DNA of 64,000 bases from assembly GCA_017937095.1 (NCBI GenBank), contig JAGBEG010000022.1:1-64000 (forward strand), in the 5' to 3' direction. The DNA is from Roseburia sp. (GTDB lineage Bacteria; Bacillota; Clostridia; Lachnospirales; Lachnospiraceae). How positions within the stretch are numbered: position 1 is the first letter of the stretch; every line of letters starts with the position of its first letter. This document shows positions 53,019 to 61,587 of the stretch, in pieces. The position numbers and the translations under genes were made by a program. The notes under the pieces are model-generated. The model saw only the letters and a program-made list of their open reading frames with translations, ran no database searches and had not been told where the DNA came from.

Positions 53019-53804
53019 TCAAACAACATGCATTCCGCCCAACCGCGCAAGAATCATCTCACGGTACCTGGTATGATGCGGCATATCCCCATTCGGCCCG
53101 GCATTATCCGGCAGCGTGAGCTTGAAATAAGTGCCGTTTTTCATGGTAAGTGTACATAGAATAGCACCCATCCGCCCCTTTTTTATCTCGCAGCTTTGCA
53201 CATCTTCCAATGGGAAACTCGTTCCGATATCTTCCCAAAGCAGCTCCGAGGTAAGCTCCTGTACATCCTCCTCCCGCACATCCGGATTGTCAACACATTG
53301 ATAGGCATGCCGGTTTTTGCCGCACTCACCAATCAGCAGATACGACTGTGTCATGCCAAGGTAAATTTCATACTCGAGCTCTTTTTTCTTGATAAGCGCA
53401 AGCGTATCCCCGTCTTCATCCGGCACCAGCCGTCCTTCCATGCAGCGGCACTTCCCAAAAACAGCCGTCACACTGCTTTCCTGCACAGTCGCATATATGC
53501 CCGCCAGCAAAGTCTCCCCGCGCGGTATGTATTTGCCCAACGTCTGCCTCATGTTGGCTTCACTGCAAATTTTATTGTGCGAAATCAGGCTTGGCAGGAT
53601 ATGTACGAACGCCAATACGAGGAAAAATATCCCCACAAAGACAATGATTTGACTGACCGTTACCAGTCGGTCACTCACAGCTTTCTCCGCGCGTTTTACA
53701 ATCACAAGATAAGCAAAAATTCCAAAACAAACCAACGCAATACATAAATAAGAAACAAATAAAACCATCGCACGCTTTTTTGCGGTTTTTTGTCCGTGAT
53801 CCAT
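53019..53804 (-). CDS. Two-helix membrane protein of unknown function
   Basis: 261 residues from ATG 53804 behind AGGAAG. Two hydrophobic helices near 16-35 and 50-72, then a cytosolic-type domain of about 185 residues with beta-rich, PH-like features (YEIYLGMTQSYLLIGEC, WEDIGTSFPLEDVQSCEIKKG, GAILCTLTMKNGTYFKLTL). No named family. Located between rlmD and a small membrane protein gene. Confidence 0.55.
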   Translation of the reverse strand: MDHGQKTAKKRAMVLFVSYLCIALVCFGIFAYLVIVKRAEKAVSDRLVTVSQIIVFVGIFFLVLAFVHILPSLISHNKICSEANMRQTLGKYIPRGETLLAGIYATVQESSVTAVFGKCRCMEGRLVPDEDGDTLALIKKKELEYEIYLGMTQSYLLIGECGKNRHAYQCVDNPDVREEDVQELTSELLWEDIGTSFPLEDVQSCEIKKGRMGAILCTLTMKNGTYFKLTLPDNAGPNGDMPHHTRYREMILARLGGMHVV

Positions 53805-53920
53805 GAAAACTTCCTGCCTTTCTCTCATTCTGCTTCGTTCCTCATCCTGCCCGGCAAGGCTTTTTGCTCTATAGGAATCAATACTTCACGCTTTACAACC
53901 ACATGGTATTTTCTACAGAG

Positions 53921-53950
53921 AAAAAAAGGGGCTGCACTCTCTGCAGCCCC
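53921..53950 (-). terminator. Rho-independent terminator
   Basis: Perfect 9-bp stem GGGGCTGCA/TGCAGCCCC, five-base loop, then seven T on the minus strand. Ends the transcript of the small acidic membrane protein. Confidence 0.9.
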
Positions 53951-53958
53951 TGCCCTTA

Positions 53959-54246
53959 CTACTCTTCGGTTGTCTCTTTCTCCGGCTTTGCTGTCTCCTC
54001 TTCCTCCTCATCGTCCTCGAAGAAATCATCGTCGAAATCGTCCTCGAAGTCGTCTTCAAAGTCCTCCAGATAATCCGGAGTGAAGAAGCGGTAGATGCCG
54101 TAAATCGCTGCCGCTACTGCAACGATGATGCCGATAATCGCGAACACCCATACGACCTTGGAGGCTTTCTTCTCCTCAACCTCCTCCTTCTTGTTCAAAA
54201 GCTCGTTTAACTTTGTCATGTTGATTAAATCTTCCATCTTGTTCAT
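53959..54246 (-). CDS. Small single-pass membrane protein with acidic tail
   Basis: 95 residues from ATG 54246 after GAGGAGG. A short charged N-terminus, one helix (VVWVFAIIGIIVAVAAAIYGIY), the motif RFFTPDYLEDF, then a tail almost entirely Asp/Glu/Phe. Similar small proteins are common in Lachnospiraceae. Function unknown. Confidence 0.7.
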   Translation of the reverse strand: MNKMEDLINMTKLNELLNKKEEVEEKKASKVVWVFAIIGIIVAVAAAIYGIYRFFTPDYLEDFEDDFEDDFDDDFFEDDEEEEETAKPEKETTEE

Positions 54247-54361
54247 TGGATTGCCCTCCTCGCCATTTATACTCCATAGAACCAAATTATTCAAACTTTG
54301 TTATTTTATTATAGCATATGTTTCCCTTTTCGCCTATAAAAAATTTATAAAAACAGAGAAT

Positions 54362-56602
54362 TTATAATTTTTTTAATTTTGCGAAGGCTGCAAACATTTT
54401 CTTGGTTCCTGCTTTGTCAAAATCGACTGTCACCTCGAAGTCTCTTCCGCCCGCGACAATATTTGTCACCGTTCCCTCACCGAACTTGGCATGCGCCACG
54501 CGGTCACCCACTCCATAGCTTAAGCTTCCGTTCTCCGTGTGCACCGATGAAAACACGCGCGCCTGCATACTCTGCCCCGAAGGCTGCTGCCGCATCGACT
54601 GTCTCGCCGGGCGCACCTGCTCCGGCGTGCGTTGCCTGCTGCTCTCCATAAATGCAGGCTTTTTGATTTCCCCGTTCAAAAGCTCCGCCGGAATCTCCTT
54701 CACGAAACGGGAAACCCTGTTGTACTGCGTCTCTCCGCGGATCATCCGCTGTCTCGCACAGGTGATTGCAAGCTCCTTCATCGCACGCGTGATGCCGACA
54801 TAGGCAAGCCTGCGCTCCTCCTCGAGCTCCGCACTCGAATTGTCCGAAGTGATGGACATATAACTCGGGAACAGACCGTCCTCCATTCCCGCCAGGAATA
54901 CCTTCGGGAACTCCAGTCCCTTCGCACTATGTAACGTCATGAGCACCACATACTCGCTGCCCTCCTCGAGTCCGTCGATATCCGCCACGAGCGCGACCTC
55001 CTCTAAAAAGCCGCTTAAGGTCGGCTGCTCTTCCCCTTCCTCGTAGGCAACGACCTTGCTCAAAAGCTCGTCGATGTTCTCGATCCTCGCGGTCGCCTCG
55101 TCCGTGCCCTCCGCCTCAAGCTCTCTCACATAACCCGTCTCCTCAATGACCTCCCGCAAAAGGTCGGCAACGCCGATGTACGGCAGCTTGCTGCGCATCG
55201 TCTGAATGAAATTCACGAATGGTCTGATCTTCGCCGCACTCTTGCCCATTGACGGGATTTCCTCCGCCCGCTTTAACGCATCGTAAAAACCGATTCCATA
55301 CGCGTCCGCATAATCGGACACGCGGGTTAGCGTCGTCGCGCCGATTCCGCGCTTCGGCACATTGATAATCCTTCGGACAGCCAGATCGTCCTTTGCATTG
55401 TCAATGGTCTTTAAGTATGCGAGCAGATCCTTGACCTCCTTGCGCGCATAGAAGTTCACGCCTCCGACAATCTTATACGGAATGTTCGACACAATAAACC
55501 GCTCCTCAAACAGGCGTGACTGCGCATTCGTGCGGTAGAGCACCGCATAATCTCCGTAGCCGTAGCTTCCGTCGCGGATGCCCGATAAAATCTCCCTGGC
55601 GACATAATCCGCCTCCTCATACGCCGTGTCGAACTGCTCAAAATCAATCTTCTTTCCGGCGTCATTTGCCGTCCAGAGCGTCTTTGCCTTTCTTCCTACG
55701 TTGTTCGCGATCACATTGTTTGCCGCGTTCAGAATATTCTGCGTCGAGCGGTAATTCTGCTCCAGCTTGATCGTCACCGCATCCGGAAAATGCTTTTCAA
55801 AATTTAAAATATTATAGATATTCGCACCGCGGAACTTATAAATAGACTGGTCGTCGTCACCCACAACGCAGAGATTCCTGTACTTTCCCGCAAGGAGACG
55901 AATCAACTCGAACTGCGCCGTATTGGTGTCCTGATACTCGTCCACCATGATATAGCGGAATCTCTCCTGATAATAAGCGAGCACCTCTGCATCTGTCTGA
56001 AACAATTCCACCGTCTTTACAATCAGATCGTCAAAATCGAGCGCATTATTCTTCTGCAGCACCGCCTGATATTCCTGATAGACCAACGCCTGCTTCCGCT
56101 TCATGAAATCCCCCGACGCCGCTGCCTGCAATGCGAACTGGGTCGGCGATACAAGCTCGTCCTTCGCGGAAGAAATCGCTGCGAGAAGGCTTCTCTCCTT
56201 ATAAATCTTCGTGTCGACATCAAGGCGCTTACAGATTTCCTTCATGACCGCCTTGGAATCGTCCGCGTCGTAAATCGTAAAATTTGTGTCATATCCGATA
56301 CGGTCGATGTGCCGCCTTAAAATCCGCACGCAGGTAGAGTGGAAGGTTGACACCCAGATACTCTCCGAACCGTAGCCCACAAGCCGGTCGATTCGCTCCC
56401 GCATCTCCCCCGCCGCCTTGTTCGTGAAGGTAATCGCCATGATATTATAAGGATTCACGCCGACCTCCTCAATCAGATATGCCGTGCGGTGCGTCAGTAC
56501 TCTCGTCTTGCCCGATCCCGCTCCCGCGAGGATGAGCACCGGTCCCTCCGTCGTCGTGACTCCCAATCGCTGCTGTTCATTCAGTGTATCATAACTACTC
56601 AT
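54362..56602 (-). CDS. pcrA: UvrD/PcrA-type DNA helicase
   Basis: About 746 residues from ATG 56602 (MSSYDTLNEQQR) after AAAAGGAAAC. SF1A motifs: LILAGAGSGKTRVLTHR, ITFTNKAAGEMRER, FDDLIVKT, MVDEYQDTN, LCVVGDDDQSIYKFRGA, LEQNYRST, TLHSAKGLEFPKVFL and RLAYVGITRA. C-terminal Tudor-like domain GDRVAHAKFGEGTV. Unwinds DNA in repair and clears transcription and RecA from DNA. The much longer upstream frame runs through a palindromic repeat and is not coding. Confidence 0.95.
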   Translation of the reverse strand: MSSYDTLNEQQRLGVTTTEGPVLILAGAGSGKTRVLTHRTAYLIEEVGVNPYNIMAITFTNKAAGEMRERIDRLVGYGSESIWVSTFHSTCVRILRRHIDRIGYDTNFTIYDADDSKAVMKEICKRLDVDTKIYKERSLLAAISSAKDELVSPTQFALQAAASGDFMKRKQALVYQEYQAVLQKNNALDFDDLIVKTVELFQTDAEVLAYYQERFRYIMVDEYQDTNTAQFELIRLLAGKYRNLCVVGDDDQSIYKFRGANIYNILNFEKHFPDAVTIKLEQNYRSTQNILNAANNVIANNVGRKAKTLWTANDAGKKIDFEQFDTAYEEADYVAREILSGIRDGSYGYGDYAVLYRTNAQSRLFEERFIVSNIPYKIVGGVNFYARKEVKDLLAYLKTIDNAKDDLAVRRIINVPKRGIGATTLTRVSDYADAYGIGFYDALKRAEEIPSMGKSAAKIRPFVNFIQTMRSKLPYIGVADLLREVIEETGYVRELEAEGTDEATARIENIDELLSKVVAYEEGEEQPTLSGFLEEVALVADIDGLEEGSEYVVLMTLHSAKGLEFPKVFLAGMEDGLFPSYMSITSDNSSAELEEERRLAYVGITRAMKELAITCARQRMIRGETQYNRVSRFVKEIPAELLNGEIKKPAFMESSRQRTPEQVRPARQSMRQQPSGQSMQARVFSSVHTENGSLSYGVGDRVAHAKFGEGTVTNIVAGGRDFEVTVDFDKAGTKKMFAAFAKLKKL

Positions 56603-56639
56603 TTGCTGTTTCCTTTTCTCATAAAAATATATGGCATTC

Positions 56640-56751
56640 GCCCGCAGTGCGCCATTCGGGAGCATAGCTCCCTCATTCGCGGGCTTCGCCCTATCAGGAC
56701 AGACAAAGACACCCTCGCCAGCAAGCTGTCGGTTTGTCTTTCCCTGTCCTG
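56640..56751. repeat. Two adjacent palindromic repeats upstream of pcrA
   Basis: Palindrome one (56640-56684) has outer arms GCCCGC/GCGGGC and inner arms GGGAGC/GCTCCC. Palindrome two (56695-56751) has arms CAGGACAG..AAAGACA and TGTCTTT..CTGTCCTG. They look like intergenic palindromic repeats rather than a terminator, as no T-run follows. Confidence 0.55.
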
Positions 56752-56904
56752 GCACTGCTCATTGCTTACGCGGACATTATACCATACATCCCTTCACTTT
56801 TCGATAGGAAACAGAACATATTTTCTGTAAAATATACATTTACTGTCTTTTGTCTCTTGCCATCTGGTTTTGAAAACTATATAATGTGATATGAGGTGAC
56901 ATAA

Positions 56905-57534
56905 ATGGACATTGATACAAAGCAGTTCTTAAATGAACTTTTAACCGAATTGAAAAAAATTGATTATGTGAAACCGGAGGATATTCCGAATATTGACCTT
57001 TACATGGATCAGATTACGACCTTCATGGACTCCCAGCTTGCGGCTTCCAAGCGTCACGACGACGACAAGATTCTCACAAAGACCATGATCAACAACTATG
57101 CCAAGAACGATCTGCTTCCTCCGCCGGAGAAGAAGAAATACACAAAGGAGCATGTTCTGACGCTGATCTTTATCTACTATTTTAAGAGCATCTTAAGCAT
57201 CAGCGACATCCAGAGCATCCTTAATCCGATTACGGACAAGTACTTCGGAAAGGGCAGCGAGGAAAGCTATAGTCTCGAGGACATTTACCGCGAGGTCTTT
57301 AGCCTTGAGAATCAGGAAACGAAAAATATCATGAAAGATCTGGCGAAGAAATTCACCACATCCCGCCAGACATTTGCCGACGCCTCGCCCGAGGACGCCG
57401 AGCTTCTCCGCAATTTCAGCCTGATCTGTATGCTCAGTTATGACGTCTATGTGAAAAAGACGATCATCGAACGGCTCATTGATACGGCGGCTGCCAGCCC
57501 AAAGCCGGACAAACCGGATAAGCCAAAGAAATAA
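56905..57534 (+). CDS. DUF1836 (BS_ykrK-like) regulatory protein
   Basis: 209 residues. A MerR-like helix-turn-helix region (KILTKTMINNYAKNDLLPPPEKKKYTKEHVLTL, about 50-85) followed by an all-helical domain and a Pro/Lys-rich tail. DUF1836 proteins are frequent in Clostridia, presumed regulators of unknown target. Preceded by GAGGTGAC. Confidence 0.75.
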   Translation: MDIDTKQFLNELLTELKKIDYVKPEDIPNIDLYMDQITTFMDSQLAASKRHDDDKILTKTMINNYAKNDLLPPPEKKKYTKEHVLTLIFIYYFKSILSISDIQSILNPITDKYFGKGSEESYSLEDIYREVFSLENQETKNIMKDLAKKFTTSRQTFADASPEDAELLRNFSLICMLSYDVYVKKTIIERLIDTAAASPKPDKPDKPKK

Positions 57535-57542
57535 ACGCATCG

Positions 57543-57590
57543 AAAAAGCCGCAGGCAAAGGGCTTGTCCCTTCGTCCGCGGCTTATTTAT
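57543..57590. terminator. Terminator between DUF1836 gene and yerC
   Basis: Arms AAGCCGC (57546-57552) and GCGGCTT (57578-57584) with an inner GGG/CCC stem. On the minus strand it is followed by TTTTT, on the plus strand by TATTTATT, so it may serve both convergent genes. Confidence 0.65.
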
Positions 57591-57613
57591 TGCGCGCCTC
57601 GCGGCGAACACTT

Positions 57614-57913
57614 CTATTCCGTTTTGGAATTTTGCATTCTGGAAAATACCATATCATAGCCGTCATTTCCATAATTTAAAGAGCGGTTCACACGGCTGAT
57701 GGTAGCTGTCGATGCGCCGGTCTTCTCTGCAATATCCAGATATGTCTTCTGATCCCGAAGCATCCCCGCAACTTCAAATCTCTGCGATAAAGAAAGCAAC
57801 TCATTCACGGTACAGACATCCTCAAAAAAAGTGTAGCACTCTTCTCTGTTCTGCAGGCTTAAGATCGCATCAAACAGGTGATCTACCGCCTCTGTCCTAA
57901 GCTTCTTGCTCAT
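57614..57913 (-). CDS. yerC: TrpR-like protein, YerC/YecD family
   Basis: 99 residues from ATG 57913 after GGAGAAGG. TrpR-type helix-turn-helix: LFDAILSLQNREECYTFFEDVCTVNELLSLSQRFEVAGML, then KTYLDIAEKTGASTATISRVNRSLNYG. Family members are small DNA-binding proteins of unknown ligand, often near pcrA in Firmicutes. Confidence 0.88.
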   Translation of the reverse strand: MSKKLRTEAVDHLFDAILSLQNREECYTFFEDVCTVNELLSLSQRFEVAGMLRDQKTYLDIAEKTGASTATISRVNRSLNYGNDGYDMVFSRMQNSKTE

Positions 57914-58090
57914 TATTCCTTCTCCTTCTTCCAAATTCACTCTCTGGTTATTTTAGCATATTAAAGTTTTAAAGTAAATACCAAGTTTTTCCTGGGCTTG
58001 CATTGCACACATCCGATTGTTATAATAATAGAAGTATTTGGAAATTGCAAGAACTTTGTTTCATATCTGATATAACCGGAGATTATAATA

Positions 58091-58981
58091 ATGAAGAATT
58101 TCAAGCACTTTATGTTCGCTTTTGTTCCGTCGCTTCTCGTCATCGGAATCCAGTATCTCGCCAGCTTTTTTGCCATGGGGCTTTCCCTGCTCGTCGAAAA
58201 TTCCTGGTACGCTTTTTCAGATTCCGCAGACATTTCCACCGTCCTTTACGACATCGAAAATCTATGGATGTCTTCCGACTTCAACACGGGAATCCTGCTG
58301 ATCTACAATGCATTTTCCATCGTTGTTTTCGGACTGTGGTACTATATGAAATACGGCGGCAACTATCTGCCGAACCCGCGCACGACGTTTCATCCCGCCG
58401 CGCTTTTTGGCATCGTGATGCTCACCCCGGGCACGCAATATCTGACTACATATATCATGGCATTTGTCGCATCCCTCTTTCCCAACTGGATGGATGCATA
58501 CGAGGAGCTTCTTGAGACCGCAGGAATGGATGAAAATATTTCCCTGCTGATGATTCTCTGCTCCGTTCTCTTCGCACCCTTCTGTGAAGAACTGGTATTC
58601 CGCGGCGTGACGATGAAACAGCTCCTAAAATGCCTGCCCTTCTGGGCCGCCAATCTGATTCAGGCAGTCCTCTTCGGCATCTTCCACATGAATATCATGC
58701 AGGGCATCTATGCCGCCTGCCTCGGCGTGATTCTCGGGTATGTCTGTGAAAAAGGCGGCAGCATTTACTATTCCATCCTGCTGCACATTTTATTCAATTT
58801 CTGGGGAACCGTCATCTCCGAATACATCTGGATCGGCGACTCCGTGTTCTCTGTGATTTTCTGGTTCCTGTTCGGTATCGCAATGACCGCTGGCGGTCTT
58901 CTTGTTTTTTACTTCGGCATCAGAAAAAGAAACGCCCGCACAGCGGACGCTGCCAAAGCAGATACCGCCGCGCAAGCGTAG
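58091..58981 (+). CDS. CPBP-family intramembrane metalloprotease
   Basis: 296 residues, eight or so hydrophobic segments. The family motifs are present: EELVFRG near residue 173, FGIFHMNIMQGIYAACLGVILGY near 200 and LLHILFNFWG near 238, giving the Glu-Glu, His and His-Asn sites of the glutamate protease fold. Possible roles include bacteriocin self-immunity or protein maturation; no bacteriocin gene is next to it. Confidence 0.85.
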   Translation: MKNFKHFMFAFVPSLLVIGIQYLASFFAMGLSLLVENSWYAFSDSADISTVLYDIENLWMSSDFNTGILLIYNAFSIVVFGLWYYMKYGGNYLPNPRTTFHPAALFGIVMLTPGTQYLTTYIMAFVASLFPNWMDAYEELLETAGMDENISLLMILCSVLFAPFCEELVFRGVTMKQLLKCLPFWAANLIQAVLFGIFHMNIMQGIYAACLGVILGYVCEKGGSIYYSILLHILFNFWGTVISEYIWIGDSVFSVIFWFLFGIAMTAGGLLVFYFGIRKRNARTADAAKADTAAQA

Positions 58982-59025
58982 TCCTGTGTCCGCCATGCAG
59001 GCGTAAGTCCTGTGCCCGCCATGCA
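58981..59025. repeat. 26-bp tandem near-repeat
   Basis: GTCCTGTGTCCGCCATGCAG is repeated 26 bases later with one T-to-C change. It fills the gap between the CPBP stop and the hisC stop. No role seen. Confidence 0.4.
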
Positions 59026-59026
59026 T

Positions 59027-60082
59027 TTACCCAAGATAATTCTTTAAAAATCTTACAAACGTCTCCATCTCTTCTCTCGTACCGATGCTGATGCGCAGAT
59101 AATCGCTAATGCGTTCCTTCGAGAAATAGCGCACATAAATGTGCTCCTTCCGCAGCGCTTCGAACAGCTCCTTCGCCGGAACCCGCTCATGCGCCGCAAA
59201 GATGAAATTGCTCATGGAATCCCCAAACGTAAATCCCAGCACCTTTAACTCCTTCTTCGTCCATTCTCTCGTGTCAATGATCTTCTGTCTCGTCTCCTCA
59301 AAATACGCCCTGTCACGAATCGCCTCAACGCCCAGCGCAAGCGCAGTCTGATTCATCGTATAGGAATTGAACGAATACTTCACGTCGTTGATATAGCGTA
59401 TCAGTTTCGGATTTCCCATTGCATAGCCGACGCGCATTCCCGCAAGGGATCTCGACTTGGAAAACGTCTGCACGACCAGCAGATTGTCGTATTTCTCAAT
59501 CAGCGGCAGCGCGGAAACGCCGCCGAAATCGATGTACGCCTCGTCCACGACCACGATCACATCCCGGTTGTGCGCGATGATGTCCTCAATCTCCGAAAGC
59601 TCCATCAGAATCCCTGTCGGCGCATTCGGGTTCGGAAAAATCACGCCGCCGTTCTCACCGTAGTAATCCTCCTTCTTAATGAGAAAATTCTCATCAAGCG
59701 CCCGCACCTCATACGGAATCCGAAGCATATCCGCCCAGACATCATAAAACGAATAAGTAATGTCAGGAAACAGAATCGGTTTCTTCGAATTAAAAAAGGT
59801 CAGAAAAATCATTGCCAGCACATCATCCGAGCCAACGCCCACGAACACCTGACTGCTGTCCAGACCGTAATTTTCTGCAATCGCATCCACAAGCACCTTA
59901 CAGGTCGGCTCAGGGTAGCGTCTCAGTTTATCCGTATCAAATTCCTTTAAGGCGCGCAGCACACCCGGCGCCGGCGGGTACGGATTTTCATTTGTATTCA
60001 GCTTGATCATCCGCTCGTCCTGCGGCTGCTCGCCCGGCACATACGGCACGACCTTTCTTACATAAGCTTCCCAGTTTTCCAT
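59027..60082 (-). CDS. hisC: Histidinol-phosphate aminotransferase
   Basis: 351 residues from ATG 60082 after GGATGGAG. Class I/II PLP enzyme: KLNTNENPYPPAPGV near 28, VGVGSDDVLAMIFLTFF, NPNAPTGILM, VVVDEAYIDFGG, and the PLP lysine in TFSKSRSLAGMRVGYAMG near 220. Makes histidinol phosphate; related enzymes also transaminate aromatic amino acids. No other his genes are in view. Confidence 0.85.
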   Translation of the reverse strand: MENWEAYVRKVVPYVPGEQPQDERMIKLNTNENPYPPAPGVLRALKEFDTDKLRRYPEPTCKVLVDAIAENYGLDSSQVFVGVGSDDVLAMIFLTFFNSKKPILFPDITYSFYDVWADMLRIPYEVRALDENFLIKKEDYYGENGGVIFPNPNAPTGILMELSEIEDIIAHNRDVIVVVDEAYIDFGGVSALPLIEKYDNLLVVQTFSKSRSLAGMRVGYAMGNPKLIRYINDVKYSFNSYTMNQTALALGVEAIRDRAYFEETRQKIIDTREWTKKELKVLGFTFGDSMSNFIFAAHERVPAKELFEALRKEHIYVRYFSKERISDYLRISIGTREEMETFVRFLKNYLG

Positions 60083-60203
60083 GCTTTCACTCCATCCTTC
60101 CACTCAGTCATCCCGCGGCTCTCGCATTACCTCTGCCACTTTCCGCTTTTATTCTGCAGTCTTTCACTCTGATTCCACTGCTGTTTACGCCCATTCTGCC
60201 GCT

Positions 60204-61421
60204 CTACTTCTCTGCGGTCAGTCCGCAGCTCTCCGCCAGCTTCGCAAACGCAGGGAGCGAGCGCTCAATCGTCTCATGCGATACGCAGTATGCGAGCCGC
60301 ACATAGCCCGGACAGCCGAAAGCGCCGCCCTTTACCATCAGAAGATGGAACTTCTTGCCCTCATTGACAAATGCTTCCTCGTCCTCCATCGGCGACTTCA
60401 CCCACAGATAAAATGCGCCCTCCGGCTTAACGCACGTAAAGCCGAGCTTTGTCAGCCCTTCGTAGAGCTTCTTGCGGTTCTCATCATAGAAGCTTACGTC
60501 CGTCTTTTCCTCAAGACAGCGCGCGACTGCCTGCTGCACCAGAGACGGCGCGTTGACGAACCCGAGCGTCCGGTTGGAAATCTCGATACCGCGGATCAGC
60601 TCCCCGGCGTCCGCCGCCTCATCCGGCACGACCACGTAGCCGATGCGCTCGCCCGGCAGGGACAGCGACTTGGAAAACGAATAACCTACAATCGTATTCT
60701 TGTAATATTTCGTGAGGAAATCCTCAGAATTTCCATCGTATACCAGCTCGCGGTACGGCTCATCGGAAATCAGATAGATATCCGTCCCGTACTCCTTCTG
60801 CTTCTTCTCTAAAATCGCGCCTATGCTCTGCATCGTCTCCGGTTTATAGATAACGCCCGTCGGATTATTCGGCGTGTTGACGATCAGCGCTTTTGTCTTG
60901 GCTGTGATCTTCGCCTCAAGGTCGGAAAGATCCGGCTGGAAGGTGTCAAGATCCGGCTGCACCGTCACAAGCCTGGCATCAAAATTCGCCGCGTACTGGC
61001 GGTATTCCCCGAAGAACGGCGCGAACGCAATGACCTCGTCCCCCGGATCGAGAATCGTCTTAAAGATAATATTAAGACCGCCCGCTGCGCCGACCGTCAT
61101 AATCAGATTGTGCGCGTCGAATTTCGTGCCGAAACGCCGGTTCAGATTGTCCGCAATTGTCTGGCGCACCTCCTGATACCCGGCATTCTCCATATAGCCG
61201 TGAAGCGCAAGAGAACCCGCAGCACCGTTTGCATCCGCCTCGTCAAGCAGATCGCGCACCGCTGCGTGAAACGCTTCCGGCGCCGGTGTTGCGGGATTCC
61301 CCAGCGAAAAATCATAGACATTTTCCGCACCGTATTTTGCCGCCATTTCCTTGCCCTCTACGAACATTGCACGAATAGCGGAATTTCCCAAAAGTGCCTT
61401 CTGAATTTTTTTTGAAACCAT
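60204..61421 (-). CDS. PLP-dependent aminotransferase (aspartate aminotransferase-like)
   Basis: 405 residues from ATG 61421 after AAAGAGGTTTGT. FSLGNPATPAPEAFHAAV, TVGAAGGLNIIFKTILDPGDEVI, NTPNNPTGVIYKPE, YLISDEPYRELVYDG and the PLP lysine in GYSFSKSLSLPGERIGYV near 220. Likely acts on aspartate, alanine or aromatic amino acids; substrate not certain. Same direction as hisC. Confidence 0.85.
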   Translation of the reverse strand: MVSKKIQKALLGNSAIRAMFVEGKEMAAKYGAENVYDFSLGNPATPAPEAFHAAVRDLLDEADANGAAGSLALHGYMENAGYQEVRQTIADNLNRRFGTKFDAHNLIMTVGAAGGLNIIFKTILDPGDEVIAFAPFFGEYRQYAANFDARLVTVQPDLDTFQPDLSDLEAKITAKTKALIVNTPNNPTGVIYKPETMQSIGAILEKKQKEYGTDIYLISDEPYRELVYDGNSEDFLTKYYKNTIVGYSFSKSLSLPGERIGYVVVPDEAADAGELIRGIEISNRTLGFVNAPSLVQQAVARCLEEKTDVSFYDENRKKLYEGLTKLGFTCVKPEGAFYLWVKSPMEDEEAFVNEGKKFHLLMVKGGAFGCPGYVRLAYCVSHETIERSLPAFAKLAESCGLTAEK

Positions 61422-61587
61422 ACAAACCTCTTTCCGGCGCACGACCACTGTGAAAAATCCTGCTTTCTCTTCTTCTCACATTTGCGCCTGTCTCATTCTT
61501 ATACTTTATCAAATTACCATATCAAAGTAAATCGTTTTCTAAAATCCCTTGGAATATTATAGCACCGAATGAGCGAGGTGTAAATTT

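Noticed and set aside
56603-56755. N-terminal extension of PcrA
   Set aside because: The extra 51 codons translate palindromic repeats, and a good ribosome site precedes ATG 56602.
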